A DNA stretch of 8,979 nucleotides from G963674505 sp964575975 (lineage in GTDB: Bacteria > Desulfobacterota > Desulfobacteria > Desulfobacterales > SKZT01): contig CAZNTU010000230.1 of NCBI GenBank assembly GCA_964575975.1, positions 1 through 8,979 on the forward strand, read 5' to 3'. The notes below the pieces were generated by a model, which saw nothing but the letters and a program-made list of their open reading frames with translations, was not told where the DNA came from and did not search any database. The translations under genes and the position numbers were made by a program. Shown here one piece after another: positions 1-7,104 of this stretch. Position 1 is the first letter of the stretch, and each line of letters begins with the position of its first letter.

Positions 1-30
1 CACCCCCCTAGCCCCCCTCAAGGGGGGAAT
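1..30. repeat. C6/G6 palindromic hairpin element
   Basis: Six C (12-17), the loop TCAA and six G (22-27) form a perfect 6-bp GC stem. A second C6 tract at 3-8 is separated from it by TAG. No T-run follows on either strand, so it is not a standard intrinsic terminator. C/G-tract hairpins of this style occur as dispersed intergenic repeats in several bacterial phyla; that is recalled knowledge and was not checked here. The element may continue beyond the left window edge. Confidence 0.55.
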
Positions 31-97
31 CGCACCGCCCTCCAACCGCACAGGTTGATAAATTCGGCATGTTACCCGTTAAGTTTACAATGTCGAA

Positions 98-139
98 TTA
101 GTTATTAGTTATTGGGTATTGATTATTGGTTAATTGTTT
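98..139 (-). repeat. Short heptamer run, inverted relative to main array
   Basis: Consecutive 7-bp units from 98 read TTAGTTA, TTAGTTA, TTGGGTA, TTGATTA, TTGGTTA, then a degenerate unit. TTGGTTA is the reverse complement of a rotation of AACCAAT, so this run has the opposite orientation to the array at 282-411. Positions 98-135 match the reverse complement of 278-315 at 31 of 38 positions, giving an imperfect inverted repeat with a loop of about 142 bp. Confidence 0.6.
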
Positions 140-191
140 TTTTGGTAAATTCGTTATGTTATTCGTCTGTCGAAGGAGCGACGCCGCAGAG

Positions 192-281
192 TCAATATTT
201 AATAATCAACGGTTAATATTCAACTGTCAACGGGCAACCGCATCAACCATTCACCAATAATCAACTAACTAATAACAAATT
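192..281 (+). repeat. Degenerate heptad zone preceding main array
   Basis: Cut into 7-bp steps from 192, the sequence gives related units such as TCAACGG (206), TTAATAT (213), TCAACTG (220), TCAACGG (227) and GCAACCG (234), then looser CAATAAT-like units up to 281. The spacing is regular although the units have diverged. It looks like an older or decayed part of the same heptanucleotide field that becomes regular from 282. Confidence 0.5.
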
Positions 282-411
282 AACCATTAACCAATCTCCA
301 ATAACCATTAACCAATAACCATTAACCATTAACCAATAACCATTAACCATTAACCAATAACCAATAACCATTAACCAATCTCCAATAACCAATCTCCAAT
401 AACCATTAACC
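282..411 (+). repeat. Heptanucleotide tandem array (18 units)
   Basis: Eighteen uninterrupted 7-bp units run from 282 to 407, followed by a partial AACC (408-411). Only three unit types occur: AACCATT, AACCAAT and CTCCAAT. The last full unit overlaps the holA stop codon (TTA at 406-408 on the plus strand, TAA in the gene), so the array abuts the coding region exactly. There are no spacers, which excludes CRISPR. The closest known analogue I can name is the short tandemly repeated repetitive (STRR) heptanucleotides of cyanobacteria; kinship with those is not claimed. The function is unknown. Confidence 0.9.
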
Positions 412-1878
412 GCAAATCTTGAACAGGACGTTCTCCAGTATGCGTTTGGGATTTTGCGCCGTGGATTTCATGAGCATGTCGGCTTCGGCGAGGGCGCCTA
501 CGGTTTCCTTGAGTTTTTCGGACGTGAAATTGTCCGTCTTTTTGAGCGTCTGGTAGACGGGGAAAGGGCTTTTGGGATTCTTGACGATAAACAGGTCGGT
601 GTTCGGGGCGGATTTTTTTCTGGACGTTTTTTTTCCGGGGGCTTTCTTGCTTTCGGGTTCGGGCTCGGGTTCTTTCGGGGCCAGGCGTTCCTCCCAGGAC
701 TCCAGCGTTTCCGAGAGCGCACGGTCGTGCTCGATCAGGGCGGGCATGACTTTGTCCTGGAAATAGTTGTAGTTGGCGTTCTTTTGCCAGACCGCGCCTG
801 CGGGGCTGTTCACGAAGCTTTTGGCGCAGAGCAGGCGTCTGGTTTGGTTGGCGATGGCAGCGAGGAGCTGGAGAGGGTGCGTTCCCGCCGACAGCATGGA
901 TTCCAGGAGAAAGAGGGATTCCTTGAGGTTTCTGTCGGCGACGGCGTTGGTGAACTCGTAAATCGGGTCTTGGCGGGTGCGCTTCAGGACGCTTTTGACG
1001 TCGTCGAGGGCGATTTTTTCCCTTGCGCCCACGTAGTTGACCAGTTTTTCCAGGTCGTTGGCGAACTGGCGGATGTCGAAGCCGATCATGTCGAGCATGG
1101 CTCTGTACGCCTGGTTCTCCATAGTCTTTCCGGACTTGGATAGAATCTCCCGCATGCGTTCGTTCAGGACCGCCTCCTGCTGGACCTTGTCCGCCTTTCT
1201 CTCCCCTTTGGGGACGGAGCAGTCCACCACGAGGCCGTTTTCCTTGATCGCCTTGTACAGGCGGTGGGTCTTGGACACGGTTTCCGACGTGATCACCAGG
1301 TAGTGCCCGGAGGGAAATCCCCTTTCCATGGCCTGGACGATCATCCCCGGCATGTCCGAGGCTTCGGCGGCTAGAGACAGGTCGTTTTCCCGGCAATATT
1401 CCAGGACCTTGCCCACCCAGGCGAGGTCCTCCTTCTTTTCCGCCCCCAGGCTCCCGAGACCGCCGTCCTTGTCCATGTCCTCGAACTTCAATCCCAGCGC
1501 GCCCAAAAGAGCGACGAAATAGCCGGAGGCCTTCTTCAATTCGTTTTTCTCCGCCGCGGCCTTGGCCTTTTCCAGAAGGCTGCTCTTGTCGTCCTTGGAA
1601 TAGAAGACGCGGGAGTCCCGAAGCGCCACCACTTTCACTCCGGGGATCAGGGAGTAGGTGTTCACCCGCTCAAGGGCCTTGGGGACGTTTTCGTTGCCGC
1701 CGTCCAACGGATCGTAGTTCAAAAGACGTGAGGACTCGGGGGCAAGGAAATCCACCGCCGTCTCCAAGGCTTTCTTGTACAGGAACTCCTCGCCGTGGAT
1801 GAGCCACACCTGCGGAAGCTCGTCCTTCCTGGCGCCCTTGAGAGTCTTTATCAGGTCCTTGTGCGGTATTTCAGCCAT
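406..1878 (-). CDS. holA: DNA polymerase III, delta subunit (HolA-like), long form
   Basis: The delta subunit of the clamp loader opens the beta sliding clamp so that it can be placed on primed DNA. Family landmarks in order: a degenerate N-terminal nucleotide-fold segment (about 22-36, with LIHGEEFLYKKAL), the helical segment around IGFDIRQFANDLEKLVNY (265-282), the DDVKSVL...IYEFTNAVADRN region (292-317), the strongly diagnostic AGTHPLQLLAAIANQTRRLL (331-350), and a C-terminal helical part ending LAEADMLMKST...ILENVLFKICG. At 490 residues it is much longer than the E. coli protein (about 343). The excess comprises a charged segment around 95-165 and a Glu/Pro/Lys-rich linker at about 400-425 inside the C-terminal domain. 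The ATG overlaps the end of lgt by 8 nt, suggesting translational coupling; its own ribosome-binding site is weak. The stop codon lies in the heptamer array. The family call is confident; the role of the insertions is unknown. Confidence 0.88.
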   Translation of the reverse strand: MAEIPHKDLIKTLKGARKDELPQVWLIHGEEFLYKKALETAVDFLAPESSRLLNYDPLDGGNENVPKALERVNTYSLIPGVKVVALRDSRVFYSKDDKSSLLEKAKAAAEKNELKKASGYFVALLGALGLKFEDMDKDGGLGSLGAEKKEDLAWVGKVLEYCRENDLSLAAEASDMPGMIVQAMERGFPSGHYLVITSETVSKTHRLYKAIKENGLVVDCSVPKGERKADKVQQEAVLNERMREILSKSGKTMENQAYRAMLDMIGFDIRQFANDLEKLVNYVGAREKIALDDVKSVLKRTRQDPIYEFTNAVADRNLKESLFLLESMLSAGTHPLQLLAAIANQTRRLLCAKSFVNSPAGAVWQKNANYNYFQDKVMPALIEHDRALSETLESWEERLAPKEPEPEPESKKAPGKKTSRKKSAPNTDLFIVKNPKSPFPVYQTLKKTDNFTSEKLKETVGALAEADMLMKSTAQNPKRILENVLFKICG

Positions 1879-2665
1879 TCTTGCCCGCTTTGCCCCCCAG
1901 GAAAACTCTCGTTCTTCTCAAACCCGCCGCCAGCGCCGCAAGAGCGGCAACGGCCAGCGTCAGGCCGATGGCTTGCGACGGCGACAGGAATTCCCCGAAA
2001 AGGGAACCCCGGAAATCGTCCCGGAAAAACTCGATTACGGATCTCGTTATTCCGTAGAGAAAAATGTAAACGCAGAAAACCTGTCCGTCGAATTTTTTCC
2101 GGCTTCCCAAAAGCAAAAGGATTACGAAAATCGCCAGGTTGTTTACTGCGTCGTAAAGTTGGGTGGGATGCAGGGCGATGTTCAAAGGGGCCAGGGATTC
2201 GGGGTTTGTAAAGGTCACCGCCCAGGGAAGATCGCAGGTCTTGCCGTAGCAGCAGCCCGCGAAGAAGCAGCCCAGCCGTCCCCAGAAATGTCCGAACGCC
2301 ACCGCCGGCGCGGCGGCGTCCGCCGTTTTCAGCAAGGGCAGGTTGTGCTTTTTCACGTAGTAGACGGACGTGATCGCCGCAGCGACGAATCCGCCGTAAA
2401 AGACCAGCCCGCCCTCCCAAATCTTGAAAATGTCCAAAGGCCTGCCGACATAGTCGTCCCAAGCCGTGGCCACGTAAAACAGGCGCGATCCCAGGATCGC
2501 CGAAACCAGCACGTAGAAAAACAGGTCGGCGAATATCTCCGGGTTCAGCCCTTCCCTCTTCGCCAGCCTCTTTCCCGCAAGCAAGGCGAACCAGAAAGCG
2601 AAGGCCAAAAACACGCCGTACGTGTAAATCTTAACGTTTGCGAATTCCAACAGTGTCGGATGCAT
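1871..2665 (-). CDS. lgt: Phosphatidylglycerol-prolipoprotein diacylglyceryl transferase
   Basis: This inner-membrane enzyme transfers diacylglycerol from phosphatidylglycerol to the lipobox cysteine of prolipoproteins, the first step of lipoprotein maturation. The protein has 264 residues with several hydrophobic membrane segments. It starts MHPTLLEF, a typical Lgt start. Recognisable motifs are EGGLVFYGG (84-92), GRLGCFFAGCCYG (129-141), HPTQLYDA (166-173) and YGITRSVIEFFR (204-215). In the last motif, Tyr204, Arg208 and Glu212 have the spacing of the E. coli Tyr235/Arg239/Glu243 set. Relative to E. coli, the position of His103 is Tyr90, and those of Asn146 and Glu151 are cysteines (133 and 138); Arg143 is kept as Arg130. 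This cysteine-rich form is, from memory, common in deltaproteobacteria and some other phyla. The gene begins 6 nt after the lspA stop and overlaps holA by 8 nt, so it lies in the same transcription unit as the next enzyme of its pathway. Confidence 0.93.
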   Translation of the reverse strand: MHPTLLEFANVKIYTYGVFLAFAFWFALLAGKRLAKREGLNPEIFADLFFYVLVSAILGSRLFYVATAWDDYVGRPLDIFKIWEGGLVFYGGFVAAAITSVYYVKKHNLPLLKTADAAAPAVAFGHFWGRLGCFFAGCCYGKTCDLPWAVTFTNPESLAPLNIALHPTQLYDAVNNLAIFVILLLLGSRKKFDGQVFCVYIFLYGITRSVIEFFRDDFRGSLFGEFLSPSQAIGLTLAVAALAALAAGLRRTRVFLGGKAGKNG

Positions 2666-2671
2666 GGTCTT

Positions 2672-3178
2672 TCACATCTTGTCGGGAATCTTGCCTAGCA
2701 GCAGGTGATAGACGAAAATGCCTATCCCGATGCTGATGGCGCTGTCGGCGACGTTGAAGGCCGGCCAATGCAGGTCGCCGATGTGGAAATCCAGAAAATC
2801 GACGACGATGCCGAACCTGATCCTGTCGATCATGTTTCCGACGGCGCCGCCGAAGATCATGGCGAAGCCTAGGGAAAGAAACCGGTGCGTGTCCGGCGTC
2901 TTGTGATAGAAGTAAAGAATCAGGAAAACGGCGGCGCCGGACACGAACAGGAACACGATCTGGCGCAGGATCTCGCTGTGGTTGGCCAGAAAACCGAAAG
3001 CACCGCCGGGGTTGTGTACGTGGACGATGTTGAAAAAGCCGGGGATCACCGTCACGACGCCGTACAGGGGCATGGTACGCAGGATGACCAGCTTGGTGGC
3101 CTGATCCAGCAGTACCAGCGCCCCCGCGATTATCGCCAGCCTGATGTATTTAGAGTGCCGGAACGGCGTAAGTTCCAT
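2672..3178 (-). CDS. lspA: Lipoprotein signal peptidase (signal peptidase II)
   Basis: This membrane aspartyl protease cleaves the signal peptide of diacylglyceryl-modified prolipoproteins, the step directly after Lgt. Its 168 residues match the usual family length. Four hydrophobic segments are visible at about 12-32, 71-92, 101-119 and 146-163. Family motifs are HNPGGAFGF (55-63), GNMIDRI (114-120), GIVVDF (123-128) and FNVADS (141-146). The two catalytic aspartates are expected to be Asp127 and Asp145. The ATG lies 10 nt after the ileS stop, with GGTGA just upstream as a modest ribosome-binding site. ileS-lspA is a classic conserved pair, so cotranscription from the ileS promoter is likely. 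Confidence 0.96.
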   Translation of the reverse strand: MELTPFRHSKYIRLAIIAGALVLLDQATKLVILRTMPLYGVVTVIPGFFNIVHVHNPGGAFGFLANHSEILRQIVFLFVSGAAVFLILYFYHKTPDTHRFLSLGFAMIFGGAVGNMIDRIRFGIVVDFLDFHIGDLHWPAFNVADSAISIGIGIFVYHLLLGKIPDKM

Positions 3179-3188
3179 ACGTCACCGC

Positions 3189-5987
3189 TTACTGCATCTC
3201 TTTGAGCGCCCGCAGGCACCGGGGGCAAATGGTCGGATGCTCCGGGTCCTTGCCGACTTCGGTGTCGTACACCCAGCAGCGTTCGCACTTTTCGCCCGGC
3301 GCCTGCGACACCTTGATGTACAGCCCCTCGATTTCCTCGCTTGCGAATGCGCCCTCCGGCTTTTCGTCCTTCGAAAGCTTCGTCTCGGAAACGATCAGAA
3401 TCCTGTTCAACTGGTCGGCATAGGGCGCAAGAACGTCGTAGAGAGCCTTCGGGGCCGAAATGGAGACCGAGGCGTTCAGCGGATGCCCGATCAGTTTTTC
3501 CGCGCGCGCCTTTTCCAAAGCTTTGGTGGTCTCGCCTCTCACCTCGAGGATCTTCTCCCATTTCCGGGCGAGATCCTCGTCGATGTATTTCTCCTCGACC
3601 TCGGGCAGCCTTTCCATGTGGACGCTGGACTTCTTGTCGTCGGTCGCCGGCATGTACTTCCAGATTTCCTCGGCGGTGAACGCCAGCACCGGGGCCATGA
3701 GGCGGACCATGGCGTCCAGGACGGCGTGCATGACCGTCTGGGAGCTTCTTCGTTCGACCGAATGGGGCGGGGACGTGTAAAGCCGGTCCTTCAGGATATC
3801 CAGGTAGAACGCCGACAAGTCCAGGGTGCAATAGTTGAACAGCGCGTGGTAGATGGTATGGAACTCGTAGCGCTCGTACGCCTTCAGGTTCTTGCGAATC
3901 AGCAGCTGGAGCTTGTGCAGGGCGAATCGGTCCAGCTCCGGCATGGACTCGTAGGAAACGGCGTCCTTTCCGGGGTCGAAGTCGTACAGGTTGCCGATCA
4001 GGTAGCGGCACGTGTTCCTGATTCTTCGGTAGGCGTCGCTCAACTGGGCCAGGATTTTTTCCGAGATGCGGACGTCGTCCCGGTAGTCGGACGCGGACAC
4101 CCAGAGCCGCAGTATCTCCGCGCCGTACTTCTTGATCACCTTTTCCGGGGCGATCACGTTTCCTATGGACTTGGACATTTTGCGGCCATCCTCGTCCACC
4201 ACGAAACCGTGGGTCAGCACGTTGTCGTAGGGCGCCCTGCCCTTCAAGCCGACCGCGGTCAGAAGCGAGCTGTGGAACCACCCGCGATGCTGGTCGCTTC
4301 CTTCCAAATACAGGTCGGCGGGCCACCTGAGATAGTCCCGCGCTTCCAAGACCGCCGTGTGGCTCACCCCCGAATCGAACCAGACGTCCAGGATGTCGTT
4401 TTCCTTTTTAAACTTGGAGCCGCCGCACTTCCCGCACCTGACTCCCTCGGGGAGGATTTCCGAAGCGTCCATGTCGAACCAGGCGTCGGCGCCTTTTTCG
4501 TCGAACAGCTTGTAAATCTTGTCCATGATCTCCGGAGTCATCAGGATCGTCTCGCAGTCTTCGCAGTAGAAGACGGTGATCGGGACGCCCCAGGCTCTCT
4601 GGCGGGACACGCACCAGTCCGGACGGTTTTCGATCATGCCGTAGATGCGTTCCCTTCCCCAGTGGGGAATCCAGCGCACGCGGTCGATTTCCTCCAAGGC
4701 CTTTTTCCTGAGTCCGGTCTTGTCCATGGAGATGAACCATTGCGGGGTGGCCCGGAAAATGACCGGGTTCTTGCAGCGCCAGCAGTGGGGATACTGGTGC
4801 TCGATCCTCTCCTCGGCCAGCAGCTTGCCCTCTTCCTTCAGCTTCGCGTTGATGTTCCTGTTGGCGTCGAAGACGAACTGGCCCTTGAAGAACTCGACGT
4901 CGTCGGTGAACTTCCCTTGGTCGTCCACGGGGGAGTAGGCTTCGATCCCGTACTGCAGGCCCACTTCGTAGTCCTCGCGGCCGTGGCCGGGGGCGGTGTG
5001 GACGCATCCCGTACCGGCGTCGAGCGTGACGTGCCCGCCGAGGATCAGGATGGAGTCGCGGTCGTAGAGCGGATGGGCGCAGCGCTTGTTTTCCAGCTTC
5101 TTCGAGTCGATGGTCGCCAAAACAGAATATTTGTCGATCCCGAACGCCTCCATGCAAACGGCGGTCAGGTACTGCGCCATGACGAAGACCTCGCCGCCTC
5201 CGACGTCAACCGCCGCGTACTCGAAATCGGGATGCAGGGTGATCGCGAGGTTGGCCGGAAGAGTCCACGGGGTGGTGGTCCAAATGATCACGGAGACCTT
5301 CTTGTCAGCCAGGACCGGGTATTCGTCGGCCAGGGAGTCCTTCATGGGAAACTTCACGTAGATGGAGGGCGACGTGTCGTTGGCGTATTCTATTTCCGCC
5401 TCGGCCAGGGCCGTCTGGCAGGTGTTGCACCAGTAGATCGGCTTTTTACTCCTGAAAAGACTTCCCTCCAGGGCGAACTTGCAGCACTCGCGGGCGATGA
5501 TCGCCTCGTAGTTGTAGTTCATGGTGAGATAGGGGTTGTTCCACTCGCCCATGACTCCCAGGCGCTTGAATTCGCTTCTCTGGATGTCGATGTATTTCTC
5601 GGCGTACTTCCGGCACTTTTTCCGGACTTCGGACTGGGACATGTTCTTTTTCGCGTCTCCCAGTTCCTTGTCTACGTTGTGCTCGATGGGAAGCCCGTGG
5701 CAGTCCCATCCGGGAACGTATGCCGCGTCGAACCCGGCCATCTGGCGGGAGCGGATGATGATGTCCTTCAATATCTTGTTCAGGGCGGTGCCGATATGAA
5801 TATTTCCGTTCGCGTATGGAGGCCCGTCGTGCAGCATGAACATTTCGCGGTCTCCGGACGATTTTCTGATCTGTCGGTACAAATCGATCCTTTCCCAATC
5901 CTGAAGCTGTTCCGGCTCGCGGTTGGCCAAGTTGGCCTTCATGGGAAATTTCGTGTTGGGCAGGTTAAGGGTGTTCTTGTAATCCAT
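3189..5987 (-). CDS. ileS: Isoleucine--tRNA ligase
   Basis: This cytoplasmic class I aminoacyl-tRNA synthetase charges tRNA-Ile and edits mischarged valine. With the chosen start it has 932 residues, normal for the bacterial enzyme. Visible features: the HIGH-type signature as HIGT (64-67); the CP1 editing domain with WTTTPWTLPAN (236-246) and the GHGREDY segment (334-340); the Trp-rich DWCVSRQRAWGVPI block (457-470); the second ATP motif KMSKS (603-607); the anticodon-binding region; and a C-terminal zinc finger with Cys901, Cys904, Cys921 and Cys924. The ATG at 5985-5987 is chosen because GGAGG lies 6 nt upstream; an in-frame TTG seven codons earlier would put that site inside the gene. It is the first gene of the ileS-lspA-lgt-holA cluster and has its own predicted promoter at 6036-6064. 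Confidence 0.97.
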   Translation of the reverse strand: MDYKNTLNLPNTKFPMKANLANREPEQLQDWERIDLYRQIRKSSGDREMFMLHDGPPYANGNIHIGTALNKILKDIIIRSRQMAGFDAAYVPGWDCHGLPIEHNVDKELGDAKKNMSQSEVRKKCRKYAEKYIDIQRSEFKRLGVMGEWNNPYLTMNYNYEAIIARECCKFALEGSLFRSKKPIYWCNTCQTALAEAEIEYANDTSPSIYVKFPMKDSLADEYPVLADKKVSVIIWTTTPWTLPANLAITLHPDFEYAAVDVGGGEVFVMAQYLTAVCMEAFGIDKYSVLATIDSKKLENKRCAHPLYDRDSILILGGHVTLDAGTGCVHTAPGHGREDYEVGLQYGIEAYSPVDDQGKFTDDVEFFKGQFVFDANRNINAKLKEEGKLLAEERIEHQYPHCWRCKNPVIFRATPQWFISMDKTGLRKKALEEIDRVRWIPHWGRERIYGMIENRPDWCVSRQRAWGVPITVFYCEDCETILMTPEIMDKIYKLFDEKGADAWFDMDASEILPEGVRCGKCGGSKFKKENDILDVWFDSGVSHTAVLEARDYLRWPADLYLEGSDQHRGWFHSSLLTAVGLKGRAPYDNVLTHGFVVDEDGRKMSKSIGNVIAPEKVIKKYGAEILRLWVSASDYRDDVRISEKILAQLSDAYRRIRNTCRYLIGNLYDFDPGKDAVSYESMPELDRFALHKLQLLIRKNLKAYERYEFHTIYHALFNYCTLDLSAFYLDILKDRLYTSPPHSVERRSSQTVMHAVLDAMVRLMAPVLAFTAEEIWKYMPATDDKKSSVHMERLPEVEEKYIDEDLARKWEKILEVRGETTKALEKARAEKLIGHPLNASVSISAPKALYDVLAPYADQLNRILIVSETKLSKDEKPEGAFASEEIEGLYIKVSQAPGEKCERCWVYDTEVGKDPEHPTICPRCLRALKEMQ

Positions 5988-5993
5988 CGGATG

Positions 5994-5998
5994 CCTCC
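5994..5998 (-). promoter_or_regulatory. ileS ribosome-binding site
   Basis: GGAGG on the minus strand lies 6 nt before the ATG at 5987. It decides the ileS start against the upstream in-frame TTG at 6006-6008. Confidence 0.85.
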
Positions 5999-6035
5999 AA
6001 AGTGACAAAATTATCTATAAGCGAGTAAATTTTGG

Positions 6036-6064
6036 AATTTAGACCCAAAAGAATGGAGTGTCAA
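6036..6064 (-). promoter_or_regulatory. Sigma-70-type promoter of the ileS-lspA-lgt-holA cluster
   Basis: On the minus strand a consensus -35 TTGACA (6059-6064) is followed by a 17-bp spacer and a -10 TAAATT (6036-6041). The predicted transcription start near 6029 would give a leader of about 40 nt before ileS. The -35 box lies only 12 bp after the rfbA stop codon. No terminator is visible between rfbA and ileS, so readthrough from rfbA is also possible. No T-box-like leader fits in this short space. Confidence 0.65.
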
Positions 6065-6076
6065 GGAAGTTTTGCC

Positions 6077-6955
6077 CTATTCGTCCTCTACCATTCGGGC
6101 GATTTCAATCAAATACCGCCCGTAATCGTTCTTGCTCATATCGCGCGCCAAATCCATAAGCTGTTGCCTGTCGATGTAGCCTGCGCGGAAGGCGATTTCC
6201 TCGATGGACGAAATTTTGAACCCTTGTCTGTTCTGGATGGCTTGGACGAAGCTTGCCGCCTGCTGGAGAGCCCGGTGGGTGCCGGTGTCGAGCCAGGCTA
6301 TGCCGCGTCCGAGGAGTTTCACCTTCAGGGCTCGACGCCGAAGGTACTCCATGTTGACGTCGGTGATTTCCAGCTCTCCGCGCGAGGACGGCTTCAGGTT
6401 CTCCGCTATTTCGACCACGTTGTTGTCGTAGATGTAAAGGCCGGGGACCGCGTAATTGGACTTGGGATTTTCGGGCTTCTCCTCGATGTCGATTACGACG
6501 CCGTCTTCGTCGAAGCTGACCACGCCGTACCGATTGGGATCCCTGACTTGGTAGCCGAAAATCATGCCCCCTTCTTTCAAACCGACGGCTTGCTTCAACA
6601 GGCCGGACAATCCGTGGCCGTAAAAGATGTTGTCCCCGAGAATCAGGGTGACGGGTCCGTCGCCGATGAAATCCTTCCCGATGACGAAGGCCTGCGCCAA
6701 TCCCTCCGGTTTGGGCTGGGCCTTGTAAGCGAAGGACATCCCCAGTTGTTTTCCGTCCCCCAAAAGCCGTTCGAACAGCGGGAGGTCCTGCGGGGTGGAA
6801 ATGATCAGAACTTCACGGATGCCCGCAAGCATCAGGATGGACAACGGGTAATAGATCATGGGCTTGTCGTAGACCGGGAGAAGCTGCTTGCTGACGACTC
6901 TGGTAATCGGATAGAGTCTCGTGCCCGAACCTCCCGCGAGTATAATCCCTTTCAA
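6077..6955 (-). CDS. rfbA: Glucose-1-phosphate thymidylyltransferase
   Basis: RmlA/RfbA joins dTTP and glucose-1-phosphate to give dTDP-glucose, the first step towards dTDP-rhamnose and other deoxysugars of surface polysaccharides. The 292 residues match the family length (E. coli about 293). Motifs: the nucleotide-binding signature GGSGTRLYPIT (8-18) with Lys23; LGDNIFYG (106-113), whose Asp108 is expected to bind metal; EEKP (158-161); GELEITDVN (193-201); and WLDTG (221-225), whose Asp223 is expected to be the second metal ligand. The start is TTG (6953-6955), supported by GGAGG 6 nt upstream and by immediate alignment of MKGIILAGG with the family. The partners rfbB, rfbC and rfbD are not in this window, so the gene stands alone here. 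It lies upstream of ileS on the same strand, 89 bp away. Confidence 0.95.
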   Translation of the reverse strand: MKGIILAGGSGTRLYPITRVVSKQLLPVYDKPMIYYPLSILMLAGIREVLIISTPQDLPLFERLLGDGKQLGMSFAYKAQPKPEGLAQAFVIGKDFIGDGPVTLILGDNIFYGHGLSGLLKQAVGLKEGGMIFGYQVRDPNRYGVVSFDEDGVVIDIEEKPENPKSNYAVPGLYIYDNNVVEIAENLKPSSRGELEITDVNMEYLRRRALKVKLLGRGIAWLDTGTHRALQQAASFVQAIQNRQGFKISSIEEIAFRAGYIDRQQLMDLARDMSKNDYGRYLIEIARMVEDE

Positions 6956-6961
6956 AATACG

Positions 6962-6966
6962 CCTCC
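6962..6966 (-). promoter_or_regulatory. rfbA ribosome-binding site (TTG start)
   Basis: GGAGG, within AAAGGAGG on the minus strand, lies 6 nt before the TTG start at 6955. This supports the non-ATG start, because no ATG fits the N-terminal alignment. Confidence 0.8.
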
Positions 6967-6980
6967 TTTTGTTGAATCCA

Positions 6981-6986
6981 AGTATA
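6981..6986 (-). promoter_or_regulatory. Possible -10 box for rfbA
   Basis: TATACT on the minus strand is a good -10 match and would start transcription about 20 nt before the rfbA start codon. At the correct distance upstream (7004-7009) the sequence GCGGAT is a poor -35, so this is a weak prediction. Confidence 0.3.
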
Positions 6987-7104
6987 GGTTTTCATTCGCC
7001 ACGATCCGCCGCGAACGATGGTAGCCAGATCAAAATGCCCTGGTCATGTCACCTCGTTTCCAAGGCACGACCAAAAGCAAAGCTCTATATCGGATTCGAT
7101 TAAC

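Larger units (their letters stand above)
1..405. other. Gene-free region dominated by short repeats
   Basis: No credible coding sequence is visible on either strand. The region is AT-rich after the first 60 bases and differs in composition from the GC-rich genes beside it. From left to right it holds a C6/G6 hairpin, a degenerate 20-bp direct repeat (60-79 and 147-166, 16 of 20 identical), a short run of heptamers in TTGGTTA orientation (98-139), a unique stretch (about 140-191), degenerate heptads (192-281) and a regular heptamer array (282-411) that reaches the holA stop codon. No U-tract terminator for the ileS-holA cluster is apparent. Confidence 0.8.

Noticed and set aside
282..411. CRISPR array
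   Set aside because: Units are 7 bp and directly contiguous, with no spacers of constant length and no cas genes nearby.
371..1396. Alternative minus-strand open frame reading from holA into the heptamer array
   Set aside because: It is Arg/Pro-rich and out of frame with holA, whose domain matches cover the same DNA.
3144..6005. A 953-codon plus-strand open frame covering the whole of ileS in antisense
   Set aside because: It mirrors the ileS codon pattern in a GC-rich gene, its translation shows no recognisable domain, and the opposite strand encodes a complete, motif-perfect IleS. It is treated as a chance antisense frame.
5988..6008. Upstream TTG start for ileS adding seven residues
   Set aside because: The GGAGG at 5994-5998 lies inside that extension and is ideally spaced for the ATG at 5987.
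6009..6076. T-box or other riboswitch leader for ileS
   Set aside because: The predicted leader is only about 40 nt, too short for a T-box, and no such conserved sequence is visible.
6032..7024. A 330-codon plus-strand open frame antisense to rfbA
   Set aside because: It overlaps a full-length RmlA with all catalytic motifs; the antisense translation shows no family features.
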